From: Aspidapion aeneum
Lineage: Eukaryota > Arthropoda > Insecta > Coleoptera > Brentidae
Assembly (NCBI GenBank): GCA_963576565.1
Contig: OY755039.1
Location: 21,779,102 to 21,843,101 of the forward strand
Reading direction: 5' to 3'
DNA: 64,000 bases
Shown here: positions 21,504-31,906 of the stretch, in pieces
Numbering within the stretch: the first letter of the stretch is position 1
Layout: each line of letters starts with the position of its first letter
Notes under the pieces: generated by a model
The model's database searches: none
Told to the model about the DNA's origin: nothing
The model's input: the letters and a program-made list of their open reading frames with translations, nothing else
Position numbers and translations under genes: made by a program

Positions 21504-21940
21504 AAATAAAAAAATCGTAGATACAGTCCCGTTTGCGATGTGGGATGTCTAAAATGACTGGCCTAATAGGCCGTTCTCGTGTGGGACTATGGCAGCGCCC
21601 TCTATAGTATATATTTTTTTAATGTTTAAGAAACAACAAACAACATTTATTAGCTTCCTATATCTTAAATTCAACGTTAGAAGTGAGATCTAGGAAAAAC
21701 ATTATAAAAATAACCATTTATTGATGGTATTATTCTTAATGTTAGTGAAATTATGGTTCTGTTTAATGCTGGTTTCTTAACGTTATTAAGAAATATATTT
21801 TTGGTAATGCTTTTACATGAAATTTTCGTTAGGATTTTCTACATGTTTTATTAATGTCAAAAGTTGACTTAATTTTAACACAAATTTCTGTTAGAAAAAA
21901 AAACATTTTTTAACGTTTTTTATGATTTTGTGCTTCGTGG

Positions 21941-22370
21941 GTCATCATATACTCCATGTCTTCTTTATCATTAGCTACAATTACTTGGTCGTCAGCAAAC
22001 TGTAGTTTGTATATGGTAAATCGGTCGTTAAGTCGGTCCCATGCCGTGCCCTTTACGTTTCCAGTTTTTTAGAGCTACTGCGATATATATTTTAAAAAGT
22101 GTTGGAGAGATACAACATCCCTGTCTTAAGCCTTTTGCTACCAGGAATCCTTTTGAAAGTCGATTTCCAGTTTTAATTTTAGATTTTGACCATTTGTATA
22201 GTTCTTTTATCGCTTTTATGTATGTATGATTGATATTAGTCTGCTCTAACACTGTCCATCATTTTTCTACTGGAACGGTATCATATGCTTTTTGTAGGTC
22301 CTCAAAGGTAACATGAGTCGCTATATTTCTGGCGCTCCTTTTCTCAATTACTTGTTTAAGACAAAAAACA
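21941..22370 (-). pseudogene. LINE reverse-transcriptase remnant, 5' part
   Basis: The minus strand reads VIEKRS, then FEDLQKAYDTVPVEKWW, EQTNINHTYIKAIKELY, GLRQGCCISPTLFKIYI and, near 21985, ADDQV followed by DMEYM. It is the upstream half of the LINE whose C-terminal part is at 11556-12095. It starts abruptly at the 15-bp target duplication, so the LINE was 5'-truncated on arrival. It is closely related to the LINE at 45995-48355. Confidence 0.82.
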
Positions 22371-22385
22371 TTGAATTCTCCATAC
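22371..22385. repeat. 15-bp target duplication, right copy
   Basis: TTGAATTCTCCATAC is identical to 11541-11555. It marks the right edge of the LINE and the return to mariner sequence. Confidence 0.9.
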
Positions 22386-22530
22386 CAACGAGAAACTGTC
22401 GACTGATGTGGTGCTTCATTACCGAAAACAGAAATCAACTCAGCAAGGCATGCATGTTAAGATAATTGCCTTCGAAAGTTGTAAACAATTATAGCCCAAA
22501 AATGTCCTCGGTTTAATTTAATTTTTCGAC
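22386..22530 (-). pseudogene. Mariner transposase N-terminal remnant
   Basis: The minus strand gives VYNFRRQL, a stop, then ELISVFGNEAPHQSTVSRWYGEF. This is the N-terminal helix-turn-helix region of mariner transposases (compare FGDEAP and RWFxEF). It joins in order to the piece at 10786-11540 once the LINE is removed. Confidence 0.8.
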
Positions 22531-22731
22531 TGATTTGTTAACTTTAAAAATTCACTGTAGCTATAAAACTATGTGTATCGGACTGAAGTTTTGAATTTAG
22601 GTTAGGTAAAGATGGAGGTTAAGTTTTAGTAACGACATTCGATCAGTGTCGCGCTCTATGTTCCTATATGCAAAATATAAAAGACAGTCCTCATAGTTTC
22701 TGAGATAAATCCGCAAGTTATCCTTATCTAA
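22531..22731. other. No gene seen
   Basis: Probably includes the 5' non-coding end of the mariner. The terminal repeat was not identified. Confidence 0.35.
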
Positions 22732-22851
22732 AAACAACAAGTGAAATTAAAGAAACAAAAATAAGAAAAAAGTTTTTCTGTCTTCGGCTGGGACTCGACA
22801 GACAGAAAAACTTTTTTCTTATTTTTCTTTCTTTAATTTTACCTGTTGTTT
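22732..22851. repeat. Near-perfect hairpin with about 50-bp arms
   Basis: The left arm contains AAATAAGAAAAAAGTTTTTC and the right arm its complement in reverse. The outer parts AAACAACAAGTG and ACCTGTTGTTT also pair. The loop is about 16 bases (TTCGGCTGGGACTCGA). There are few mismatches. It could be a very young MITE or a source of small RNA. No open frame. Confidence 0.8.
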
Positions 22852-23163
22852 ATAGTTTAAGGTCTTTGCACTAGTTGCAATGTGGTATTTGATTACCCTT
22901 ATCTGTTGTCAGAGTGATCTGCTGTCATGAAGCGAAAGGGTAAAATAAACTTTTGTTTGTTCACCCTGTAAACATCTTAGAACTGTGCCATGAAGTAATG
23001 GCAGGCTTTATAACAGTCTTCTGTCTTTCCTTACGAAACATTTATTGAATTGAATAAAAATTTAACATGTATAACCTTTAACATGCAACAAGCTGTATGA
23101 CATACATAACTCAAGTCGAATGTAGGTGCACATTATGTGTAAGATAGTTACGTGGTATATGTA
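22852..23163. other. No gene seen
   Basis: AT-rich sequence between a hairpin and a TA-flanked element; no coding or RNA signature. Confidence 0.4.
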
Positions 23164-23319
23164 CAGGGCGTACCAAATTCGATGTTTTTGGGAGTTTCCG
23201 GTTCCAGATAAAAAAAACGGACTTTCCATTATAACATTTGACTGTAAATTGCTTATTTATATGTTTTTTATAAAGAATCCTACTGTCAAACTGAATTTCA
23301 TCTGCTACTTTTAGTTTTT

Positions 23320-23455
23320 GACATATTCCTTTAAGTTTTTTTAAAACGATGTATCACACTAAATTATAAATTTTTTAAATATGTATTGACATATTCCTTA
23401 AAGTTTTTTTAAAACGACGTATCACGCTAAATTATAAATTTTTAAATATGTATAT
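23320..23455. repeat. 68-bp tandem duplication
   Basis: GACATATTCCTT begins at 23320 and again at 23388, and both copies continue with a similar AAAACGATGTATCAC or AAAACGACGTATCAC block. Two copies differ at a few positions. It lies in the left arm of family P. Confidence 0.85.
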
Positions 23456-23559
23456 TTTAGTAATTTTGTTTTTGTTTTCTATTTTATTAATATGTTTAGA
23501 ACTTTGAACACTGTTAAAATAGCAATCGAAAAAATTCACCAAAAATACAGATGAAAACA

Positions 23560-24690
23560 GAATAATAAAATTCAATCATAACAAAAACATTCCATGTTAA
23601 AAAAAGCCAAGTGCGCGAAAGTGGTATTTCATAAAAAGAATTGAGATAAACGTAAAGCCAAGTTCTACAACACAAATTTCAAAATGTACTTAGTTTTACC
23701 AGTTTGGAAATCTTTTTTTAAACTTTGCTATTCCAGCCAAACTTCTTTATGTTCAATTTAGCACTGTGCCTAAAAGTCATTTGCAGCCCTAATAGCCAAG
23801 TTTAGAAAAACATTTCCAAACTCGTAAGAACCGTTCATTTTGAAATTTGTATTGGAGAACTTGGCTTTACTTTTATCTTAATTCTTTTTACGGAATACCA
23901 CTTTCGCGTACTTGGCTTTTTTTACATGAAATGTTTTTGTTATGATTTCACTCCTTTTTTAAAGGATTTGGATAATATTTAAGTTTTAAAGTAGTAAAAC
24001 ATGCGGAATATTGTTAAAAACTTTTGCAAAGCCTTATTAAAATTTAAGGTTTTTTAAATATTTTCCTATGAGGGTTTTATCATAGTTCCTATCAGCATTC
24101 CAAAGCTCAGCTCTCTAGTGTTCATGGAAGTAGGCAATGTTAATTTTACATAACTTTACATTTATAGGGGAGGAAAGTAAATTAAAATTTTGGTGTTTTT
24201 AAATTTTTTTTCCTATAGTTTTATCATAGTTCCAATCAGTCTTTCAAAGCTCAGCTCTCTAGCGCTTCTGGAAGTGGAGAATGTTACTTTTATATAAATT
24301 TACAGTTATAGGGGAGGAGGAGGAGTAAATTTTGGGGTTTTTTGATTTTTTCCAAGGGTTAAGTCACAATTTCTATCAGTGTGCCAAATTTCAGCTTTGT
24401 AGCATGTCTGGAAGTACAGTAGAATTTTGATGATCTATACATGAGTGAGTGAGTGGCAATTTCGACGTTTTTTTAAATTTCTTAACTACTTTACTATTTT
24501 ATGGAAGTCCATGAAACTTGGAGGGATTGTTAACTCTATAAAGATCTACGACTATGCAAAGTTTGAGTTTCGCAGCTCATTCCGAAGTAGCGTTTAAGAT
24601 AGGTCAAATAACGGCTGAAATGTTTCAAGAAAAGATGGTACAGCAGTTTCCGCGCGAATTTGGCGGGGCACTGCCGTGCCCCCAGATAAA
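23560..24690 (+). repeat. Dispersed repeat family R, copy 1
   Basis: About 1.1 kb matching 59404-60440 in the same order. Shared landmarks are TTCAATCATAACAAAAACAT, GTTCAATTTAGCACTGTGCC, TAGCATGTCTGGAAGTACAG, an ATGAGTGAGTGAGTGGCAAT block, and a terminal GGGGCACTGCCGT-type stretch. It has an internal diverged direct repeat (CAAAGCTCAGCTCTCTAG twice). No protein frame. Element type unknown. Confidence 0.75.
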
Positions 24691-25121
24691 TAAGTTTTTT
24701 CTAAAATGAACATTGGTAAGCACCTAGATGACTAAACACCTGTAAGTGTTTTTTTGCAATTTAAAAGAAAATTTGATGCTGATTTAAATTTGTATTTTTT
24801 GTTTTCATTTCATATTTTATTTTGTTTAGTTAGACATATTTTTAAAAAATTATTCAAAAATAAAAATAAGAAAAACGAAAAAAAATAGGAGCCATAAGCT
24901 TATTTAACAAATCAATTAAAAGGAACGTTAAAGTATTAAAAATCTATAAAAAATCAATTTAAACTAAAATGACATTTTCATGTATAAAAAAGCAATGCCT
25001 CCTCCCAGAATTCAGAGTTTTTAAAAACGTGTTGTAAATACATCGAGATGCAGTTTTTACCTTAAAAAGCTCCCCTAAAAATGCCCATTATCCCCTAAAA
25101 AATATAATTTGGGACACCCTA

Positions 25122-25464
25122 TACATATGCAAGTACTATAAACAGGAAAACATTATTGCTATAGGTTTGTTAGGAAATCGCTTCCTAATTGGGAAATCCG
25201 GTGGTTTAAATAATAAATCATATTGGTGTTCATGGTAGAGACGAAAGATATTTGAAACACTTGAAGTAAATTTGTTGGAAAAGCTGCATATTTGCATGGT
25301 AGTACCTTACACCGAAAACTAAATTTTCATTCGAGGATCCCCGATTTTCCGGCTTCAGAATCCAAGATAACGGCTACCAAATTTAAAAAAAATATAGACT
25401 GGAAAAAAACAAAACAAATAAATTCCCTGTTTTAAGAGAAATTAACTTAATTTTGATGGCTTTA
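25122..25464. other. No gene seen
   Basis: AT-rich. A CCAAGATAACGGCTACC motif near 25373 resembles the ATGGCGGC motifs further right. Confidence 0.35.
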
Positions 25465-25496
25465 CCCGAGAACAGCAAACACCTGCTGTTCTCGGG
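25465..25496. repeat. Perfect 12-bp hairpin
   Basis: CCCGAGAACAGC and GCTGTTCTCGGG flank an 8-base loop. CCCGAGAACAGCAAA occurs again at about 54451, in a different context. It could be a terminator-like or small-RNA hairpin, or an element end. Confidence 0.8.
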
Positions 25497-26252
25497 CTTT
25501 ACTTTAAGCGGGACCTACTAAATTTACAAATTTAAAAAAAAATTGATTCAATTCAAAACAAAAATATTTCAAAAAATTAGTTTTTCATCGATTTTTTCTT
25601 TAATTTTTGTGCGATATTTATTTTTAATGCCTCCTATTAAAACTACTGACAACCTCATTAAACTTTCTGATAAAAAATTGAGTTCAGCAGCCGACACAAA
25701 GATGGCGCTTAATATCTAAAAAATAAAAGAGACCTTCATATCCCATAAACCAAATTTGATTGATTCTACAAAAAACAAATCTGGATTTTTTCAAAAGTAA
25801 GCTAATTTTTGTAAATATTTAGAAAAAAATACAATTTGACATTTAACATTCAAGATGGCGGCCGAAGTTCAGATAAAAGCTAGTTTTTTATTCTTATTTG
25901 ACCGAACTAAAGTCGCCGTGTAGTATATCAATTTATACTAAATAATAAATGACATATGTCTATTAGAATCCAATATGGCGGCGTCCAATACATAAAAACA
26001 ACAGTATAATTTTGGTTTAGTAATTTTGTTTTAAATTATAATGTACAAAAAAATACATTTCATTTACTTTTTAAAGATGGCGGCGGAAAAAGTAAAGAAG
26101 AAGCATTTTTGTTTTTTTCTCGGAAGTTGCGAGAAAACTAGACAATCTCGTTAAAAATGTCAAAAAAGTTGACATATGTTAAGTACCGGGTGATTGAGCA
26201 TATTTTACTTAATGTCTATCTCCGTTATTATTATAAATATTTCCTCCGTTAA
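25497..26252. repeat. AT-rich block with recurring ATGGCG motifs
   Basis: AAGATGGCG, CAAGATGGCGGCC, CAATATGGCGGCG and AAGATGGCGGCGG occur at about 25700, 25853, 25971 and 26075, each followed by a diverged AT-rich segment of 100-150 bp. The motif resembles the YY1/Pho binding consensus. It also appears inverted at 9645 and once near 36954. A degenerate tandem repeat is likely; regulatory function is not shown. Confidence 0.45.
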
Positions 26253-26547
26253 TATTAATAGGGACTTATTCCAATAGTGCCAGGCACTAATTGTTCCGGG
26301 CACTATTCTGACAGATTCGCATTGAAAACTGACAGTTGATCTTTCAAAATTGACATACCAAAGTCGAATTTATAAATCCAGTCGTTTATTTTCAATTATT
26401 AGTGGCGGCACTATTAATTTTGGCTCTTATGATACACAAAGGCCTAATTTTGAAAGAAGACAGCTGTTCTTATAATACGAAAATGTCGGAATAGTGCCCG
26501 TCACAATTATTGCCTGGCTTTAATACAATAGGTCCCTATTAAAAATT
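26253..26547. mobile_element. TIR MITE, family M copy 1
   Basis: The left end AATAGGGACTTATTCCAATA and the right end TACAATAGGTCCCTATTAA are inverted, followed inward by GCCAGGCA and TGCCTGGC. The interior contains GAAAACTGACAGTTGAT and ACCAAAGTCGAATTTA. These recur in a second copy at 27622-30552. Confidence 0.7.
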
Positions 26548-26639
26548 TAGCTTTTAGTGTTAGGTACCTCCATGCCAAATATAAAAAAATATACCCTTTT
26601 AGCAGCTTTTTCTTGAAATACCCTTCAAATTTACTCAAC

Positions 26640-27160
26640 TAGTAAGGGAACATTCATAAATTACGACAAACAAAAAAGTAGAAAAAAGTTTTGTCGAAAC
26701 ATAAAATGGTTAAAAAAACGGTTGAACCGTAATTTGGTCGAAAATAAAACAATCAAAAGTAAAATAGAAAATAAATTAAACGTATTTCTGGCGATCCGTA
26801 ATTGTCCAAAATAATATAGATGAAGCGTAATTTCGTCGAGCCGTAAAAATGTCGAAAATATTAGGTATAGTCGAACCGAAAAGCATAGAAACGGACTTCA
26901 GTCGAAACGCAGAATGGTCGAACCGTTAAAAAGTAGAATCGCAAAAAGGCCGAACCGAAAAAAAGTCGAAAAATAAAAAATCGAACAATAAATAGAATTG
27001 TCAAAATTAATATAGCCGAAAATAATTTAAAAGAATCGTCATTTTGTCGATCTGTTAAAATATCGATAAACATATAGTCGAAAATTAAACGCGCCATGTG
27101 CAATGGAGAAGAGGCGCTAAATCACCGAAACGCAAAAAGATCGAACAGAAGAAAAGTCGT
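26640..27160. repeat. Degenerate 16-bp minisatellite
   Basis: Words such as CGCAGAATGGTCGAAC, CGTTAAAAAGTAGAAT and CGCAAAAAGGCCGAAC follow one another with a 16-base period, with pattern CGNAAAAANGTCGAAC. Similar degenerate arrays of the same period but different sequence lie at 45300-45440, 48800-48920 and 50395-50530. Non-coding. Confidence 0.75.
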
Positions 27161-27621
27161 TATTCAAAATAAAAAAATATATATCTTGAAATATATGAAT
27201 ATTTTCTATCAAGATTGTGCTTCTGAAACACTGTGCGGCGGTAAGAGCCTCTGAAACGTAACTCGAAAAGATTTTTTTCGTAAAAATGACATCAAGGTAT
27301 AAAGACTTTTCAAACAAGCCATATGTTTTGTCGTTTTGCACATTGGTGTAAGTACTTCTCGAGATATCTGAATTTATTTTAGCAGTGGCGCAAGCAGGGG
27401 GCTTGGGGGCTGAATAGCCCATTTGGGGGTCGAGCGGTACTAATAATACCCTGGCCAAACAAAGTACCGGTAATATTAGTATATACCCATAAATAATACA
27501 TCCATAATGATTCGATTGAGACTATAGTTTTTACCTACGGACAAAAATCTTACAAAATTATCTTTAAGAGACCCGTTTGACCTTACTTTACTCAAAAGTC
27601 CGTTTATAGTGCCTTCTTAAA
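27161..27621. other. Spacer with a hAT-like left end
   Basis: CAGTGGCGCAAGCAGGGGGC at 27383 has the look of a hAT MITE terminus followed by a G-rich stretch. No right end was found, so it is a solo end or truncated copy. Nothing else recognised. Confidence 0.4.
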
Positions 27622-27656
27622 AATAGAGAATTATTGAAATACAGGCTGTAATTGTA

Positions 27657-30343
27657 CAGTCGGGGACTTAATAAATGGCCGCTGCCGTTTTCAGAAGAGC
27701 TTGGATAAGAATCCCAATACCGGCCGAGGTTATTGACCGGATTTCGTGGCGCGTCGTTCAACACATATAATTTATTCGCATCCCTGGGTTAAATTTAATC
27801 ATGAAAAATTTCGCTTACGTCTGTATTCCGTTTGAATGTTCGGTTAAAAAATACACATAATTACAGAAAAAATTAGCTTTGGTGTGTAGTCCGTTTGAAT
27901 GTTCGGTTAAAAAACTTAACTTTGTAAAAATATGTTTTATAATACATTAAATTAAACTTCTCAGTGCCCTCTATATCACCAATATAAAAGGTACAGGACA
28001 AGTGTTTATAATAATGTCGCGAGAGGCCGCCAAAGTCACTTCAGTTTTGAGTTTTGGCAATTAAAATTTTTATTTATTTCTTACAAACACAAATCTTTAG
28101 ACCAACTTTTGGGGTCTTTTTTATTACCCTGTGAGGCAAGCAATAAAAATATAACAATTGTTTTGACGTATATCCAATAGCAGAAAAAATGACTTTTTTT
28201 GTCAAAATGTTTAATTTTTTGAAAATTTACAACTTTTGATTTTATTTTTCTCGAACACCATTACATCTACAACTGTAATATTTTCAGGTTAGTATAAGGG
28301 ACTCGGTAGCTTCTTTGTGGCACAGTATCAACTAAATGTTTTTTTTGAAATTTTTGACGAAAATTTTCCTGACCAAAGGGGTACCCAAAAAGTGCAGTTT
28401 TTTAATTTTTTTAAATTGTTAACTTTGTAAAAATATATATTATAATACATTAAATTAAGCTTCTCGGGCCCCTCTATATAACGATGTAAAAGTTAAAGGA
28501 CAGGTATTTATAATAATGCCGAGAGAGACCGCCAAAGTCAATTCAGTATTGAGTTTTGGTAATTTAATCTTTTATTTATTTCTTACAAACATAAACCTTT
28601 AGACCAACTTTTGGGGTCTTTTTTATTTCCTTGTGAGGCAAGCAATAAAAATATAACAATTGTTTTGACGTATATCCAATAGCAAAAAAGTTGACTTTTT
28701 TTTTTTAAATTTTGTATTTTTTGAAAATTTTCAACTTTTGATTCGATTTTTCTCGATAACCATTACATCTACAACTGTAATATTTTCAGGTTAGTATAAG
28801 GGACTCGGTAGCTTCTTTGTGGCACAATATCAACTAAATGTTTTTTTGAAATTTTTGATGAAAATTTTCCTGACCAAAGGGGTACCCAAAAAGTGCAGTT
28901 TCTTAATTTTTTTAAATTGCTAACTTTGTAAAAATATATATTATAATGCATTAAATTAAACTTCTCGGGGCCCTCTTTATCACCATATAAAAGGTTAAGG
29001 TCAAGAGTTTATAATATTGCCGCGAGAGGCCGCCAAAGTCACTACAGTTTTGAGTTTTGGCAATTTAACCTTTTATTTATTTCTTACAAGCACAAACCTT
29101 TAGGCCAACTTTTGGGATCTTTTTTATTACTTTGTGAGGCAAGCAATAGAAATATAACAATTGTTTTGACGTATATCCAATAGCAAAAAAGTTGACTTTT
29201 TTTTGACAAAATTTTAAATTTTTTGAAAATATACAACTTTTGATTTTATTTTTCTCGAACACCATTTCATCTACAACTGTAATATTTTCAGGTTAGCATG
29301 AGGGACTCGGTAGCTTCTTCGTGGCACAGGACCAAAGGGGTACCCAAAAAGTGCAGTTTTTTAATTTTTTTAAATTGTTAACTTTGTAATAATATATATT
29401 ATAATACATTAAATTAAACTTCTCGGGGCTCTCTATATCACCATATAAAAGGTTAGGGATAAGTGTTTATAATAATGCCGCGAGAGGCCGCCAAAGTCAC
29501 TTCAGTTTTGAGTTTTGGCAATTTAAACTTTTATTTATTTCTTACAAACACAAACCTTTAAACCAACTTTTGGGATCTTTTTTATTACTTTGTGAGGCAA
29601 GCAATAAAAATATAACATTTGTTTTGACGCATATCCAATAGCAAAAAAAATACACATAATAGTGATTTTTCAGGATTTTAATTTATTGTTTTTTATGACA
29701 TACTTACATAGAGAAACACAAATGCAACATGTTTGTATTCCTAGCTATTTTTAAAATGGTAAGTTTTAAAAGTGTAAAGCTAAAAAAAATAAATACCAGC
29801 AAAAATTGGTTATTTGAGTAAGGACGATTCGAAAACAGCTGTGAAGACGGCATTTACTTTAAGATTTGAATTGTTTTAAATGTGTAACTACCCCGACTTC
29901 TGGATGCACAAGAACACTATCTTTGGGGGTGGCTAAATAGTCCAGTCATTATAGAATTTTAGCTTGCAAAAGGTGGTGTAGTCGCGATTTTGACATATGT
30001 TGTTGACATTGGAGTCCTAAAAATAAACTTGAGTTTTCGACCTTGGGGGCGGCCGGCCACACATCCAATGCTAATAAACAGGCTAAAAAAAGAAATGTGT
30101 GTATCCAAAAAACATGTATGGCTTAGCCCGTTTATCGGCCATTATTCCAAATAGTTATTAATTTCAATAGCAAAAATTGCATTGCACAAAAGTGCACAGC
30201 GACAGCCGATCGACGTGGAGTCGAAGAAATGAAAGCGCGCGATACGATGTTCAATAATTCATTCATTCATAAACCTCGCCCGGTATTGGGATTCTCATCC
30301 AAGCTCTGAAAACGGCAGCGGCCATTTATTAAGTACCCGACTG
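27657..30343. mobile_element. TA-flanked TIR element carrying a satellite
   Basis: The ends start CAGTCGGGGACTTAATAAAT and, inverted, CAGTCGGGTACTTAATAAAT. The inverted repeat extends about 70 bp, through AATCCCAATACCGG. TA lies on both sides. Most of the 2.7-kb interior is a 501-bp tandem repeat. No transposase frame is present. Related to Tc1/mariner only by the TA target; family unknown. Confidence 0.82.
27925..29650. repeat. 501-bp satellite, about 3.5 copies
   Basis: CCGCCAAAGTCA falls at 28027, 28529, 29030 and 29488. The spacings are 502, 501 and 458; the last is shortened by a deletion of about 44 bp after GTGGCACAG. Each unit has AGGCAAGCAATA, CATCTACAACTGTAATATTT and GGGACTCGGTAGCTTCTT. 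Copies are highly similar. Confidence 0.92.
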
Positions 30344-30586
30344 TACCAGGCACTATTTTGACACATATACATTGAAAACTGACAGTTAATCCTTCAAAAT
30401 TGATATACCAAAGTCGAATTTAAAACTTTCCGGTTCATATAGTAAACAAAGCCCGTGTGTTGAAAGATCACAGCTGATATTACAATGTAAAGGTGTCAAA
30501 ATTGTGCCTGGCACTATTATAGCCTGGCTTTATTTCAATAATTCTCTAATATCTCAAAAAACCCTCTAAAAAAGCTTATGTAGAAT

Positions 30587-30643
30587 TAAGCGTGGATCTG
30601 GGCCTAAAACTAGGGGTGGAGGCATAATGGTCATCCGCGCTTG
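30587..30643. mobile_element. 57-bp hAT MITE
   Basis: Inverted ends TAAGCGTGGATC and CATCCGCGCTTG match those of 572-764. Near-identical 8-bp flanks are TGTAGAAT (30579-30586) and TGTAAAAT (30644-30651). It is an extreme internal deletion. Confidence 0.7.
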
Positions 30644-30651
30644 TGTAAAAT

Positions 30652-31378
30652 AGAAGAGAAGGCAGCTAATTTTTTTTGGCCTGTAACTTTTTTTACCCTA
30701 TAACAGCTTTAAACAAATTTTGTCCGCTTGTTTACTTATCTGAGAGCAAATACTCGTAGACCCAAGGATAATTCTATCAAAAAATAAGCAAATCAAAGAA
30801 ATCAGTGGAAACCAATAAACTACAATAATAACGCAATTGTCGCTAAAACAAAGCAAGAAATAACAAAAAGTATTTAGAAGATAACTTTTTTGCGCATTTT
30901 GATTTATACTCATCTGTAGATAGTATAGTATGTTTCACCTTTTAAACATAGTAAGATAAAAAAAAGTTATGGCTTTTCCAATTTTGAATTGGCGAAACCG
31001 CAAACAAAATATGATTCATGTATAGACCGCATTCGAAAAACTTAATGCAGTTGATGATTAAGACAAAATTTATTTAAAATTCCTTGTTGTGATATTTTAT
31101 GGTCTGATATATCCTATGTTATACCTCTTGTAAAAAAAATATAATTTTTACAGTCAACCCTATATTTTTTTTTATACTGATATTTTAATGTTTAAATTTA
31201 TCGAAGTCGAACGTCACAAAAAAATCTTTAGACTCAACATTTTTTGGACAAGCCAGTCTATGTTTTCCTTTAAATATATCAGAAGCTTTTCATTTATTTT
31301 ATTTTAACATTGTTTGAAAAGCCGTGTGTAGACAGTGCTTTAAGTAAAGTTTAGTGCCCATAAAATTGTACGGTATAA

Positions 31379-31381
<3 letters not shown>
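30652..31381. other. No gene seen
   Basis: AT-rich sequence. Small open frames are not protein-like in composition. No repeat boundary found. Confidence 0.4.

Positions 31382-31414
<33 letters not shown>
31382..31414. repeat. (GA)16 microsatellite
   Basis: Uninterrupted GA dinucleotides. Confidence 0.95.
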
Positions 31415-31415
<1 letters not shown>

Positions 31416-31498
31416 AAAAACTATCTCGGACCCTAGCCACAAAAGTTTTGAATTTATTATTCATCTATTAAAGGCGACATGCAATGGATGACTTCTGA

Positions 31499-31664
31499 CA
31501 ATGATTACACAACTTGTACAGAGGCACCTAACAAACTAAATAACAGCAGCGGACAGATGACTCTGCCGTATATAGTTCCATTGATGACACGGCAGAGCCA
31601 TCTGTCCGCTGGTGTGATTAAGTTTCTTGGATTGCCTATCTGTGTACAAGTTGTGTAATCATTG
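31499..31664. repeat. Palindromic MITE of 166 bp
   Basis: CAATGATTACACAACTTGTA at the left mirrors TACAAGTTGTGTAATCATTG at the right. A second inverted pair, GCGGACAGATG and CATCTGTCCGC, surrounds CTCTGCCGT and ACGGCAGAG in the centre. The whole block could fold into a two-part hairpin. Confidence 0.8.
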
Positions 31665-31906
31665 CTTCTGGGTTCGGTCGGCATGGCACGATTCGGTTGG
31701 TCAACGATCACAAATTAAGTAATTATGTACTTGGAAAGTACATAAAAAGGACAGCCACTTAGCAACGCTTCCGCTGCCTGCGTTTTCATTGGCTGCTCGT
31801 CTTTTGATTTCTTCGCCTTGTAACTTATCATAATATACCTTTGTATACGTTGTCTCGCGCACTCATTATTTTTCAAATAAAGAATTTAATTGAAACACCC
31901 TGTATA
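31665..31906. other. No gene seen
   Basis: Spacer ending with AACACCCTGTATAAG near 31896, which resembles the right end of a TA-type element but has no proven partner. Confidence 0.35.

Larger units (their letters stand above)
13011..21567. mobile_element. Long-armed foldback B carrying a gene fragment, split by Gypsy
   Basis: The left arm (13011-13705) and right arm (14281-14884 continued at 21504-21567) are inverted copies of about 690 bp. For example, CATCGCAAACGGGACTGTAT near 13045 mirrors ATACAGTCCCGTTTGCGATG at 21521. AACTTTACTTGGC at 13625 mirrors GCCAAGTAAAGTAGG near 14359. The loop (13706-14280) holds a minus-strand cysteine-rich protein fragment. The Gypsy element sits in the right arm, so the foldback is older. 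Confidence 0.78.
12096..21940. mobile_element. Element A, an insertion splitting the LINE
   Basis: It interrupts the LINE between the codons for EYMMT and RKLIEEY, so its limits are set by protein continuity. Short termini CCACTAAACACAAAA and, inverted, CCACGAAGCACAAAA match at 13 of 15 positions. Both subterminal regions (12140-12420 and 21610-21940) are rich in AACGTT motifs. The CAC start recalls CACTA-type elements, but no transposase or clear duplication was found, so the class is open. It carries the foldback and Gypsy elements. Confidence 0.6.
23164..25121. mobile_element. TA-flanked TIR element, family P copy 1, with insertion
   Basis: The left end TACAGGGCGTACCAAATTCG and the right end AATTTGGGACACCCTATA are inverted repeats matching the ends of the element at 52497-53251. 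TA flanks both. A repeat of family R (23560-24690) lies within. The bases near the right end (GAGATGCAGTTTTTACC) also match the other copy. Non-coding. Confidence 0.7.
27622..30552. mobile_element. TIR MITE, family M copy 2, split by a larger element
   Basis: The left piece (27622-27656) and right piece (30344-30552) form one copy of the 26253 family. ATAGAGAATTATTGAAATAC on the left mirrors the right end near 30525. The right piece carries GAAAACTGACAGTTAAT and ACCAAAGTCGAATTTA, as in copy 1. The 27657-30343 element inserted at a TA within it. Confidence 0.7.

Noticed and set aside
27925..29650. CRISPR-like array
   Set aside because: Units are about 501 bp direct repeats with no short repeat-spacer pattern, and the DNA is insect nuclear.
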